From assembly GCF_003946205.1 (NCBI RefSeq), contig NZ_RHOS01000003.1, positions 62,001 through 126,000 of the forward strand: a stretch of DNA of 64,000 bases, read 5' to 3'. The notes below the pieces were generated by a model, which saw only the letters and a list, made by a program, of their open reading frames with translations, did no database searches and was not told where the DNA came from. Below are positions 43,441 through 51,779 of this stretch, one piece after another. Positions within the stretch are counted from its first letter, which is position 1. The number at the start of each line of letters is the position of its first letter. Source of the stretch: Companilactobacillus keshanensis (GTDB taxonomy: Bacteria; Bacillota; Bacilli; Lactobacillales; Lactobacillaceae). The position numbers and the translations under genes were made by a program.

Positions 43441-44282
43441 TCACGATACATATCAATAAAATAGCTATCTTTCAAAAATACCAAATTAATGGGATGTTCA
43501 ATATTAAACCCTTTGATCAAAATTTGATTTAACAATCCGTGTTGTAGTTCGTTTTCCACAAGTGATTTGTACATGAAGCTTATCCCCAAGTTTTGCTTTA
43601 ACAATTGAATAATAGTTGTCGGACTAGATATTTCAGAAACATTTTGAAAATCATGAATTTGAAAATTTTGAATTGCCAGCCAATTTTCTAAAATATCACG
43701 GCTTCCTGAGCCAGGTTCTCTAACCAAAATATTTTGATCAAATAATTTATCAATTGAAATAGCTTTTTCAAAGGTTAATTCGTGATTGGCTACGCAGATA
43801 AAAGGTTCACGTTTGATCTGAATTGAATCGAATTCCTTCTTATTAAAATTACCTTCGATTAAACCAAAATCAATTTTTCCATCACGTATTTTTGCTAGAA
43901 CATGTTCAGTATTATTGATCTCGGTTGTGGTGATCCTGAATTTGCCGGTTAATTTCTTGATAAATTCGGGTAGTAAGGTGGTGCTTAGTGACAGAGTACA
44001 GCCCATTTTTAGTTGATTTGAATTTTTCTCATGTTGCAGTGAATCGATCAGACGAGAACTTTCTAAAGAAATTTTTTTAGCATAGTCGGCCAGTGCGATT
44101 CCCGATGAAGTCATTTTGATCTTATTATTGTGTTTAGTTACTAAAGTTAAATTCAATTCATTTTCCAGAGAACTTATTTGCTGAGAAACTGCAGGTTGTG
44201 TGACGAATAAAAGCTGTGCAGCTTTAGTGTAAGAAAGAGTCTCTGACAAGATAGCTAAAGTTTTAAATCTTTTATCTAACAT
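43419..44282 (-). CDS. LysR-family regulator (YeiE/CysL-like)
   Basis: The 287-residue protein has an N-terminal winged helix with SYTKAAQLLFVTQPAVSQQISSLENEL, then a LysR substrate domain (about 88-287) with the FGLIEG hinge motif and REPGSGSRDILENWL. That last motif is typical of the CysL/YeiE group. It is divergent from the yeiH gene, 101 bp apart; this pairing is widespread and suggests that it activates yeiH. The inducer may be a sulfur compound such as sulfite, by analogy only. Confidence 0.85.
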   Translation of the reverse strand: MLDKRFKTLAILSETLSYTKAAQLLFVTQPAVSQQISSLENELNLTLVTKHNNKIKMTSSGIALADYAKKISLESSRLIDSLQHEKNSNQLKMGCTLSLSTTLLPEFIKKLTGKFRITTTEINNTEHVLAKIRDGKIDFGLIEGNFNKKEFDSIQIKREPFICVANHELTFEKAISIDKLFDQNILVREPGSGSRDILENWLAIQNFQIHDFQNVSEISSPTTIIQLLKQNLGISFMYKSLVENELQHGLLNQILIKGFNIEHPINLVFLKDSYFIDMYREVASDFE

Positions 44283-44383
44283 AATTACCTCATAAGTATT
44301 ATTTATGGTATAAAAATAATTACTAATTTTTACTTATATCATTTCTATATTATCATTTAAATCATGTTAATAGAGAAAGGAAT

Positions 44384-45406
44384 ATGATTATGGGAGTTTT
44401 TAAGACTAGAAGTTTTTATTATGCATTTATTCTTACATTAATGTGTTCTGTATTGGGAACATTTTTGGGTGGTTTGCCATATTTAACAATTATTGGAGCC
44501 TTAGTGATTTCTTTAATGTTGGGAATGATATTTCAAATTCATCAACCGACGATCGATAAGGCTCGTTCGGGGATTGGTTTCATTTCTAATAAATTTTTAC
44601 GATTGGGAATTATTCTATTGGGTTTTAAATTGAACTTGATCGATTTGGCTAATGCCGGGGTCAAAACTATCTTAGTAGCCATGATCGTCGTGACAGGGGT
44701 GATTATTTTAACCTATAATTTTGCGCGAAAACTGGGTGTTAATAAAGAATTGGCAATCCTAACTGCCAGTGGAACCGGTATTTGTGGTGCGGCCGCGGTT
44801 ATGGGTGTTTCTCCACAGATTAAAGTTAGTCCTGATAAGGAATCACAGAAAAAGGACGATGAAGTGCTAGCCGTGGCGATTGTAGCCATTTTGGGAACAA
44901 TTTTTACATTGATTGAAATTGCCATTAAACCACTGCTCCATATGAGTTCTATGCAATTTGGAGTTATGGCGGGAGGTTCACTACATGAAATAGCCCATGC
45001 AATTGCGACCGGTGGTGCCGGAGGAGCGGTTAGTTTGAGTTCGGCCATCATTACAAAATTATCTAGAGTTTTGATGTTAGCACCAGCAGCATTGATTATT
45101 GGAATCTGGTACCAGAAAACGGAATCCAAAGGATCAACAGACAAACAAAAATTACCAATTCCCTGGTTTATGGGTGGTTTTATTTTGACCAGTATTATAG
45201 GAACATTTATTCCAATGCCAGGTAATATTTTGAATGGATTAGTTAAATTGGCCTATTTGATTTTGGGAATGGCAATGGCCGCACTTGGTATGAGTGTAAA
45301 TTTTAAAGTATTCTTGACTAGTGGTAAAAAAGCCGTTTTTGCCGCATCTGCTGTATCAGTCATTTTATTAGGATTTATGATTGTTGTTAGTAAAATGTTT
45401 TTCTAG
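44384..45406 (+). CDS. YeiH/UPF0324-family membrane protein, putative sulfur-oxyanion exporter
   Basis: The 340-residue protein has about ten hydrophobic segments and the family blocks LRLGIILLGFKL, ASGTGICGAAAVMG, GSLHEIAHAIATG and the C-terminal GMAMAALGMSVNF. The start follows GAGAAAGGA. The family is annotated as sulfate exporter-like on weak grounds; export of sulfite or sulfide-derived species is inferred. It is divergent from a LysR gene and close to a rhodanese fusion, which supports a sulfur theme. Confidence 0.82.
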   Translation: MIMGVFKTRSFYYAFILTLMCSVLGTFLGGLPYLTIIGALVISLMLGMIFQIHQPTIDKARSGIGFISNKFLRLGIILLGFKLNLIDLANAGVKTILVAMIVVTGVIILTYNFARKLGVNKELAILTASGTGICGAAAVMGVSPQIKVSPDKESQKKDDEVLAVAIVAILGTIFTLIEIAIKPLLHMSSMQFGVMAGGSLHEIAHAIATGGAGGAVSLSSAIITKLSRVLMLAPAALIIGIWYQKTESKGSTDKQKLPIPWFMGGFILTSIIGTFIPMPGNILNGLVKLAYLILGMAMAALGMSVNFKVFLTSGKKAVFAASAVSVILLGFMIVVSKMFF

Positions 45407-45416
45407 ATTATTAGAA

Positions 45417-45464
45417 CAAAAGAACTCGATCTACTCTGTTATCAAAGTAGATCGAGTTCTTTTG
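45417..45464 (+). terminator. Terminator of the yeiH gene
   Basis: CAAAAGAACTCGATCTACT and AGTAGATCGAGTTCTTTTG form a near-perfect 19-bp stem. Confidence 0.8.
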
Positions 45465-45481
45465 ATTTGTTTAAATAAGCT

Positions 45482-45580
45482 AAAAAAATGGCGGACCTCA
45501 GAGCTTGCTACGACCAACAATCGCACCAACGGAGTTGTTACAATCAATGTTCTAGGCAATGCTTAAGGTCTAACCGCCAT
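45482..45580 (-). terminator. Unusually long structured 3' element with terminator tail
   Basis: On the minus strand ATGGCGG (45580-45574) and CCGCCAT (45494-45488) close a ~93-nt structure. Next come TAGACCT/AGGTC pairing, AGCATTGC/GCAAGCT and AACAA/TTGTT helices stacked inward, and the closing stem is followed by seven U. It lies 2 bp past the stop of the hydroxyisocaproate dehydrogenase gene. It acts as a terminator by form, but it is far larger than needed. Confidence 0.65.
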
Positions 45581-45582
45581 CT

Positions 45583-46515
45583 CTACACTCTCTGATACAT
45601 AGTGGCAAATTTTTCTTTAATTGTATCGGCAGAATTTTTTAACTTGGCTTCTTCATCATCGGTCAAATGTAATTCATTAACATACTGGATGCCACCTTTT
45701 CCTACTACGGCGGGTTGTCCTAAATATGTATCGTACTTCTTATTGTAAGTTGAAACTGGACATTCAAGTTGTGCATCGGAGATAACTGATTGTGCTAACT
45801 TGACGGCACATGTGCCGATTCCAAAACTGGTATAACCTTTTCCGGAATGGATGGCCCAACCGCCGTGTCTGATTTCTTTTTCTAATTTATCAAGGTCTAA
45901 ATGTTTTCCTTTTGATGTGGCATATTCTTTTAGGGGATGATTGTTAACTGTTACGGTCGACCAGGCTACAAATTGTGATTCTCCATGTTCACCTAGTACA
46001 TAACCACCAATGTTCTTTGAGTTAGTTCCGAATTGTTCGGCAACAACACGTTGCATTCTGGCTGTATCTAAGAATGTTCCGGTAGCTAAGCATTGCTCGG
46101 CAGTGAATCCGACTGTTTTTTGAAGATATTGAGCAATTGCATCACAAGGATTCATAGTGTCCACTAAAACGCCATTAAAACCTGATTTAGCAATTTTGGG
46201 TGCGATATCTTTAACGATTTCTCTAGTATATTCAAATTCAGCCCAACGATTTCCTGAATTATTATCCAAAGCGTGAATATTTCCAGCAGTGACGAATAAC
46301 ACATCGGTATCTTTTAATTCACTATAATCTTGAATCTTAATTTTTGTCATTGTATCTAGGCGAGCCTGACAATCTTGTAAGTCTAGTTGTTCGGCTACGG
46401 CCAAATCTTGATTTTTGTCGATCAAAACAAGTTCGTCGGCAATTCCTTTGGTGACTAATGTATATGCAACGGTAACTCCTACGTGTCCTACGCCAATAAC
46501 TCCGAATTTTCTCAT
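45583..46515 (-). CDS. L-2-hydroxyisocaproate dehydrogenase (LDH/MDH family)
   Basis: The ATG at 46515 is preferred: GAGGGT is 9 bp upstream, whereas an ATG 9 bp earlier would touch it; 310 residues. It has the NAD motif GVGHVGVTVAY, the MNPCDAIAQYL segment, TFLDTARMQR with the substrate Arg, and the catalytic His in LGEHGESQFVAWSTV. The MNPCD and TARMQR forms match L-HicDH of lactobacilli. It reduces branched-chain 2-oxo acids to 2-hydroxy acids while oxidising NADH. The aminotransferase gene 21 bp upstream makes those oxo acids. Confidence 0.88.
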   Translation of the reverse strand: MRKFGVIGVGHVGVTVAYTLVTKGIADELVLIDKNQDLAVAEQLDLQDCQARLDTMTKIKIQDYSELKDTDVLFVTAGNIHALDNNSGNRWAEFEYTREIVKDIAPKIAKSGFNGVLVDTMNPCDAIAQYLQKTVGFTAEQCLATGTFLDTARMQRVVAEQFGTNSKNIGGYVLGEHGESQFVAWSTVTVNNHPLKEYATSKGKHLDLDKLEKEIRHGGWAIHSGKGYTSFGIGTCAVKLAQSVISDAQLECPVSTYNKKYDTYLGQPAVVGKGGIQYVNELHLTDDEEAKLKNSADTIKEKFATMYQRV

Positions 46516-46536
46516 AATAATCATACCCTCATTCTT

Positions 46537-47568
46537 TTAGTCTACTTGCTGTACCCAATTTTCTGGAGCTTCTACGGTACCGAATTGAATTCCTGTCAAT
46601 TCATTGTATAGTTTTTGAGTAACTGGTCCTACTTCTGTTTCACTGTAAAAGACGTGAAAATTGCCTTCGTGTTCGATACCGCCAATTGGTGCGATTACGG
46701 CAGCAGTACCACAGGCACCAGCTTCTTTAAATCTATCTAATTGGTCAATGTAGACATCACCTTGTTCTGTACCTAAGCCTAATCTGTGTTCAGCCAACCA
46801 AAGCAATGAATACTTTGTAACACTGGGTAAGATAGAAGGTGATTTCGGAGTGACAAATACATCATCTTTTGTGATACCAAAGAAGTTAGCGGCACCGGCT
46901 TCTTCGATCTTCTTATGTTCAACTGGATCTAAGTAGACGCAGTCTGCGAAACCTTTGGCAGCAGCTTTTTTATTTGGTAATAGACTGGCAGCGTAATTAC
47001 CACCAACCTTAGCTTCACCGGTACCTTTATGTGCGGCACGATCGTATTGTGAAGTGGTAAAGTTAACTGGAGTCATTCCACCTTTAAAGTAGGCTCCAAC
47101 TGGCTGTGCAAAGACGGTGAATAAATATTCCGGTGCGGGATGAACACCGATTTGATCACCAATACCAATCATTAAGGGACGTAAGTAGAGTGTACCGCCA
47201 GTACCATAAGGAGGAACAAAATCTGCATTTGCCTTAACTACTTGTTTAACTGCATCAATAAATTTATCTTCGGGGAATGATGGCATTAATAATCTTTCAC
47301 AGGAATTGTGGAATCTCTTTGCATTTTGATCTGGTCGAAATAATTGGATTTTGTTGTCAGGTGTTCGATACGCCTTTAACCCTTCAAAAGCTCCTTGTCC
47401 ATAATGTAAAATTGTAGAAGCTTCACTGATATGTAAAGTATTGTCCTCGCTTAATTCACCATCTGACCATTCTCCGTCTTTCCAAGTTGCTAGAAATCGG
47501 TAAGGTAAATCCATATATGCGAAACCTAAGTTATTCCAATCTAATTTTGATGCATCTGCTTTTGCCAT
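46537..47568 (-). CDS. ilvE: Branched-chain amino acid aminotransferase
   Basis: The 343-residue enzyme starts behind AAGGAG. It belongs to PLP fold type IV: HYGQGAFEGLKAYR near 56-69, the substrate Arg-Arg-xx region LFRPDQNAKRF, the PLP Lys in GTGEAKVGGNYAAS near 200, and EEAGAANFFGI followed by LPSVTKYSLL. It transfers the amino group of Leu, Ile or Val to 2-oxoglutarate. With the downstream dehydrogenase it converts leucine to 2-hydroxyisocaproate. Its leader (47603-47765) reads as a branched-chain-amino-acid attenuator. Confidence 0.93.
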   Translation of the reverse strand: MAKADASKLDWNNLGFAYMDLPYRFLATWKDGEWSDGELSEDNTLHISEASTILHYGQGAFEGLKAYRTPDNKIQLFRPDQNAKRFHNSCERLLMPSFPEDKFIDAVKQVVKANADFVPPYGTGGTLYLRPLMIGIGDQIGVHPAPEYLFTVFAQPVGAYFKGGMTPVNFTTSQYDRAAHKGTGEAKVGGNYAASLLPNKKAAAKGFADCVYLDPVEHKKIEEAGAANFFGITKDDVFVTPKSPSILPSVTKYSLLWLAEHRLGLGTEQGDVYIDQLDRFKEAGACGTAAVIAPIGGIEHEGNFHVFYSETEVGPVTQKLYNELTGIQFGTVEAPENWVQQVD

Positions 47569-47602
47569 ATATAATTATCTCCTTAAATGTGTTCTTAATT
47601 TA

Positions 47603-47644
47603 AAATAAAAAATGACCAAGTTGAATAGATATCAACTTGATCAT
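47603..47644 (-). terminator. Attenuator terminator in the ilvE leader
   Basis: On the minus strand TGATCAAGTTGA and TCAACTTGGTCA form the stem, followed by six U, 35 nt before the ilvE start codon. Its 5' arm CAAGTTGATAT (47639-47629) can pair instead with ATATCAACTTG inside the leader peptide gene (47716-47706), an 11-bp perfect antiterminator. Confidence 0.75.
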
Positions 47645-47669
47645 TCATTAGCTTCTGATCAATTGAGGA

Positions 47670-47765
47670 TTAGAAAAGTCCTCTATTGAAGGTACAACTA
47701 GAATGCAAGTTGATATTTTTAATAATGACTAACACAATAATTAAAATAATAATTGATAACATCAT
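47670..47765 (-). CDS. Leader peptide of the branched-chain aminotransferase operon
   Basis: A 31-codon frame starts at an ATG 8 bp after a perfect AGGAGG. Of its first 20 residues 14 are Leu, Ile or Val, with the run LSIIILIIVLVII. The stop at 47670 is 25 nt before the terminator hairpin. Codons 17-21 contain ATATCAACTTG, which is complementary to the terminator's 5' arm. Ribosome stalling on Ile/Leu/Val codons would leave this strand free to form the antiterminator. The alternative reading is a tiny membrane protein, but the RNA pairing favours a leader. Confidence 0.75.
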   Translation of the reverse strand: MMLSIIILIIVLVIIKNINLHSSCTFNRGLF

Positions 47766-47813
47766 GAGTAGTACCTCCTTTGATTAGAAATTTATTAAAA
47801 TTAAGTTAGACAC

Positions 47814-47843
47814 ATAATAAATCTAGAACTGCACAGTTGTCAA
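47814..47843 (-). promoter_or_regulatory. Promoter of the leader-ilvE-hicDH operon
   Basis: On the minus strand TTGACA (47843-47838) and TATTAT (47819-47814) are 18 bp apart. The consensus -35 indicates a strong promoter, as expected for an attenuated operon. The rest of 47844-47939 between the divergent promoters is AT-rich and has no other feature. Confidence 0.65.
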
Positions 47844-47939
47844 TAAAAAATTACGTTTTTATTGATATTATGGTATTAATGGATAATTGGTTTGGCTACT
47901 ATATCGACTCTAATTTAGATTAAAAATGACAATTAAAAA

Positions 47940-47969
47940 TTGACAAAGTGTCTAAAATAGTAGTATTCA
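47940..47969 (+). promoter_or_regulatory. Promoter of the small gene at 48019
   Basis: TTGACA (47940-47945), an 18-bp spacer and TATTCA (47964-47969). Just upstream a direct repeat, AAAAATGACA and AAAAATTGACA, overlaps the -35; direct repeats of this kind can be regulator sites. Confidence 0.5.
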
Positions 47970-48018
47970 TAGCCTACCAAGATATAATATTATCGAGGAA
48001 AGATGGAGGAATTCAATA

Positions 48019-48330
48019 ATGAAAAAAATTGAAAAAATCAATTCGATCAATAAATTATTAAATGAACTCAATTTTAGTTTGGATAATGAATTTGCTAAAA
48101 AAGCAGTTTTGACTGCCTATATAAAAATAAATAAATCAGAAAAAATTTCTTCTAAGGTTAAGGAAGTTCCGGAGGCAATTGATAATATGGAGTATGATTT
48201 TATCTACCTCTCCAGACAGGATTATAAGTTTTCCGATAAATCTATGGAAATATACCAACAGTTAAAAGCATTATCACGAACAAAATTCGGTCACGGTTGG
48301 GGTGGCTTAATATTTGCCCCTATATGGTAA
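48019..48330 (+). CDS. Small protein, 103 residues, possibly an orphan bacteriocin immunity protein
   Basis: The frame starts at an ATG behind GATGGAGGA. The product is helical and charged, with no signal peptide: KKIEKINSINKLLNELN at the start, a central KEVPEAIDNMEYDFIYL, then YQQLKALSRTKFGHGWGG and an aromatic end. Length, charge and helical content resemble class II bacteriocin immunity proteins, which lactobacilli often carry without the bacteriocin. No bacteriocin gene with a double-Gly leader is adjacent. I do not truly recognise the family. Confidence 0.4.
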   Translation: MKKIEKINSINKLLNELNFSLDNEFAKKAVLTAYIKINKSEKISSKVKEVPEAIDNMEYDFIYLSRQDYKFSDKSMEIYQQLKALSRTKFGHGWGGLIFAPIW

Positions 48331-48434
48331 TTTTTCATAAAGTCGGGTATTTATATTCTAGAAAAAATTGTTTTTGTGTTATGCTTTAATCACTACTTTT
48401 GTATTAAATTTGATATAAGGAACGAGGACAATCT

Positions 48435-49301
48435 ATGACAACGGCAGTTGTGACAGATACAGCAGCGTACTTAACACCTGAACAAATTAAGAAATATCAC
48501 ATTACTGTTCTGCCAGTTACAGTTATTTTGGATGGCAAACAATATAAAGAAACTGAGGAACTTGATCTCAAAACCTTCTATGATTATCTAAAGAATGAAA
48601 AAGAGTTACCCACAACATCGCAAGTTTCAATGGGACAAATTGAAGAAGCATATGACAGGCTAGTTGATAATGGTGTGGATAAAATCATTTCAATTCATTT
48701 ATCGAGTGGAATAACTTCTTTTATGGATAACTTACGTATGTTTTGCAAGAGTTATACACGTGCCAAAGTATTTCCAGTGGATTCATTAGCCGCTAGTGCT
48801 GGTGAAGCAAATCTATGTTTACTTGCCGGAGCTCTGGCAACGGATGGCAAAGAAGCAGAAGAAATAGTTCCAGAATTGGAAAAATTAAGAGAAACTTCTA
48901 ATGTTTATTTTGCAGTAGATGATTTGAAACATTTAATGAGAACTGGACGTTTGAGTAATCGCTCAGCGGTTATTGGTAATTTATTGAATATCAAACCTCT
49001 ACTAACCTTTAACAAAGAAGGGAAAATCATCGCAATAGGTAAGGAAAGAACCATGAAACGCTGTTTGCGATTGATGTTATTAGAATTACAAAAAAATATA
49101 GAACAAGTGGATTATAAAATTCATGCAACTGTAATTGATGCTAATAATGAGGTTTTATCGGAGGCATGGGCCGATGAGTTACATGAAACTTTTCCGGATA
49201 TCCGTGTTACCATCAGTCACCTAGGACCATCGATCAGTGTTCATACGGGTGAAAAAACGATGGGTATTTTATGGAGTCGTGATTGGCAGACTATGATTTA
49301 A
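48435..49301 (+). CDS. DegV-family fatty-acid-binding protein
   Basis: The 288-residue protein starts behind GAGGA. It has VVTDTAAYLTPEQ at the N-terminus, LPTTSQVS near 61, IHLSSGITSFMDNLR near 87-101, VFPVDSLAASAGE near 113, and DLKHLMRTGRLSNRSAVIGNLLNIKP near 163-188. These are the DegV family blocks. Family members bind a fatty acid and present it to fatty acid kinase FakA as FakB. No FakA gene is nearby, as is usual. Confidence 0.88.
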   Translation: MTTAVVTDTAAYLTPEQIKKYHITVLPVTVILDGKQYKETEELDLKTFYDYLKNEKELPTTSQVSMGQIEEAYDRLVDNGVDKIISIHLSSGITSFMDNLRMFCKSYTRAKVFPVDSLAASAGEANLCLLAGALATDGKEAEEIVPELEKLRETSNVYFAVDDLKHLMRTGRLSNRSAVIGNLLNIKPLLTFNKEGKIIAIGKERTMKRCLRLMLLELQKNIEQVDYKIHATVIDANNEVLSEAWADELHETFPDIRVTISHLGPSISVHTGEKTMGILWSRDWQTMI

Positions 49302-49343
49302 ATTCAATTTATGTTAGTGTTCTGTTTTATTTATAGATATAAA

Positions 49344-49398
49344 AATAGGTCCTAGATATACGTATTTAATATGTATATCTAGGACCTATTATTTTTTG
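49344..49398. terminator. Terminator of the degV gene
   Basis: AATAGGTCCTAGATATAC and GTATATCTAGGACCTATT form an 18-bp stem followed by T-rich sequence. Confidence 0.85.
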
Positions 49399-49442
49399 TA
49401 GTAATCTAGATTAATTTTTTCCAAATCAGAATCGTACGTCGT

Positions 49443-50291
49443 TTAATGGAATTCTAAATCCAAGATCCGAGAAACTTCCTCAGGATCGTGATATCCTAGA
49501 CGACTGTTGTCAATATTAAAAGTTGATATCTCTTTTAGATCTTCATCCGTTAATGAAAAGTCAAATATATCCATATTTTGAACTAAACGTTCTTCGTGTG
49601 TTGATTTAGGAATGGCGATGGCGTTTTGTTCAATGATCCAACGCAAGGCCACTTGTGCAGCGGATTTTTGATATTTTTCACCAATTTTAGTTAACAAGAG
49701 ATCTTTAAATATATTGTGTTTACCCTCATCAAATGGTCCCCATGCTTCTAATTTAATATCGTAGTCGTGCATAAATTCTCTTATTTCAGTTTGTTGATTA
49801 AAAATATTCAATTTGATTTGATTAACCGCTGGGATGACTTTATTGAAGTGGATAAAATCTACCAGACGGGATGGCTCAAAATTAGATACGCCGATGGCAC
49901 GGATTTTACCAGTCTCATAAAGCTCTTCTAAAGCGTGCCAGGCACCGAAAATATCACCAATAGGTAAGTGTAATAAATATAGATCTATATAATCCAATCC
50001 TAATTTATCTAATGAGCTTTGAAATCCACGTTTAGCACCATCATATGTCATATCTTGGACCCAAAGTTTAGAAGTTACAAAAATATCTTCACGCCTAATG
50101 TCACTTTCCTTAATGGCCTCGCCAACAGCTGATTCATTTTTGTAGGCAGTAGCAGTATCTATTAAGCGATATCCATTCTTCAATCCAGTTAAAACTGTTT
50201 TTTTGGCAGTATCAAAGTCTTCAATCTGAAATACGCCTAGTCCAAGTTGTGGCATTTTTACGCCATTATTTAGAGTTATATATTTCATCAT
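49443..50291 (-). CDS. Aldo/keto reductase (2,5-diketogluconate reductase-like)
   Basis: The 282-residue enzyme opens with ATGATG close to GAGGT; the second ATG (50288) may be the one used. The catalytic tetrad is visible: Asp and Tyr in DTATAYKNE near 46-52, Lys in VTSKLW near 75, and His in LLHLPI near 108. GVSNF follows near 138 and the NADPH site IPKSTHEERLVQN near 238. It reduces aldehydes or ketones with NADPH. It is 19 bp downstream of the MFS efflux gene and probably in its transcript. Confidence 0.88.
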   Translation of the reverse strand: MMKYITLNNGVKMPQLGLGVFQIEDFDTAKKTVLTGLKNGYRLIDTATAYKNESAVGEAIKESDIRREDIFVTSKLWVQDMTYDGAKRGFQSSLDKLGLDYIDLYLLHLPIGDIFGAWHALEELYETGKIRAIGVSNFEPSRLVDFIHFNKVIPAVNQIKLNIFNQQTEIREFMHDYDIKLEAWGPFDEGKHNIFKDLLLTKIGEKYQKSAAQVALRWIIEQNAIAIPKSTHEERLVQNMDIFDFSLTDEDLKEISTFNIDNSRLGYHDPEEVSRILDLEFH

Positions 50292-50309
50292 TTACCTCAT
50301 TTATTGAAA

Positions 50310-51686
50310 TTAATCAAATTCATTTTCAGTTTTTAACCATATACTCATAATCAAGCATAACAAAATCATGCCTATTGAGACTACAAAACCGACTTTGATC
50401 CCGCTTAATTCACCAGCTAAATGATGAGTTGGAGTTAAATTCTCAGTCACACTTATGATGCCGACTAAAATGGCCGTTCCGATAGAGGCCGCTACTTGAC
50501 GTAATGTATTGAACATCGCCACAGCATCAGAAATCATCAAGTTTGGTACAGATGATAGGGCGTGAGTTTGAATGGGAATGAGGACTAAAACTAATCCTAG
50601 CTGACGAACAAATTGTCCAAAGGTTACCATCAGGATAGATGTATCTCTAGTAATAAACGATTGCAGAGTTGTACCAATTACATCGATCGATAAACCGATC
50701 ACAACTAATCGTTTGACACCAAATTTGTCATACAAACGGCCACTGATCGGTGATAAAATGGCCGTTGAGGTGGCTCCTGGTAAAACTACTAGTCCAGAGA
50801 TCAATGCACTGTAATGCATAACATTTTGGACTAGTAGGGGAATGATTATGGTATTTCCGTACATTGTGATCATTAAGAGCATGTTTATGACGGTCGCAAC
50901 ATCATATTGTTGATGCCCAAAAACCTTTAAATTAATAAAGGGACTTCTAGCTTTAGTTTGAGTAAGAACAAAAATCGTCAGAATGATTAAACCGACAATT
51001 ATTGAACCAATAACTTGGAATGACAAACTTTTGGTTGTTCCGATGTTTGATAATCCAAATAGTAAGAATAACAATCCAAAACTAGATAAGATAAGTCCAA
51101 AGGTATTAAATTTAACAGCTTGTTTCTTGGATAATCCGGGTAGAAATAAAATTGCTAAAATAATATTTATGGCAGTAAAAGGAATTACGAAGATGAAGAG
51201 AAATCTCCATGAAAATTGTGACAAAATAAACCCTGATAGAGTTGGCCCAACTACTGGTGCAAAGTTAAATGCTAGACCTATTATTCCCATTAGGGCACCA
51301 CGAGTTTTTTTTGATGCTTCACTCATAGCCAAAACATTTACAAGCGGCATCATAACTCCGGCACCAATAGCCTGAATCATTCGACCAACAATCAAAAGAA
51401 CATATTGTTGAGCGAAGGCTCCAAAGATAGTCCCTAGTAGAAATATAATTGAGAATAATAAATATAGCTTTCTAAAAGAGAATCTTTTCATTAAAAAAGC
51501 ACTTGTGGGAATCATAATGGCATTGACCATGATGTATCCATTTGTTAGCCATTGACCAGATGAAGCAGTGATTCCAAAAGTTGTCATAATTGAAGGCAAC
51601 GCTGTACTCATCAAAGTAGAACTGAGAACTCCAAAAAAGCTCCCTATGGTTACGATCCACAGTGATAGCTTGGTTTCTTTCGACAT
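50310..51686 (-). CDS. MFS multidrug efflux transporter (DHA2/EmrB-QacA type)
   Basis: The 458-residue protein starts behind AGGAGG and has about 14 hydrophobic segments. Motif A-like RLYDKFGVKRLV is at the central loop, and motif C (GIIGLAFNFAPVVGPTLSGFI) lies in helix 5, typical for proton-coupled drug antiporters. The divergent MarR gene and the overlapping operator at 51706-51757 point to drug- or stress-induced expression. Substrate range unknown. Confidence 0.88.
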   Translation of the reverse strand: MSKETKLSLWIVTIGSFFGVLSSTLMSTALPSIMTTFGITASSGQWLTNGYIMVNAIMIPTSAFLMKRFSFRKLYLLFSIIFLLGTIFGAFAQQYVLLIVGRMIQAIGAGVMMPLVNVLAMSEASKKTRGALMGIIGLAFNFAPVVGPTLSGFILSQFSWRFLFIFVIPFTAINIILAILFLPGLSKKQAVKFNTFGLILSSFGLLFLLFGLSNIGTTKSLSFQVIGSIIVGLIILTIFVLTQTKARSPFINLKVFGHQQYDVATVINMLLMITMYGNTIIIPLLVQNVMHYSALISGLVVLPGATSTAILSPISGRLYDKFGVKRLVVIGLSIDVIGTTLQSFITRDTSILMVTFGQFVRQLGLVLVLIPIQTHALSSVPNLMISDAVAMFNTLRQVAASIGTAILVGIISVTENLTPTHHLAGELSGIKVGFVVSIGMILLCLIMSIWLKTENEFD

Positions 51687-51705
51687 TAAATAAGCCTCCT
51701 AATTA

Positions 51706-51757
51706 GTTGACAAAAGCAACTTTTTTAATGATAATGTCGTTAGTTGTTTTTGTCAAC
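51706..51757. promoter_or_regulatory. Face-to-face divergent promoters inside a large inverted repeat (MarR operator)
   Basis: GTTGACAAAAGCAAC (51706-51720) and GTTGTTTTTGTCAAC (51743-51757) are inverted copies matching at 14 of 15 bases. Each contains a TTGACA -35. The plus promoter is TTGACA-17 bp-GATAAT (51707-51735); the minus promoter is TTGACA-17 bp-TATCAT (51756-51728). Their -10 boxes overlap, so one MarR protein bound to both arms would silence both genes. Confidence 0.75.
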
Positions 51758-51779
51758 CAAATACAGGGAGTAATCAACT

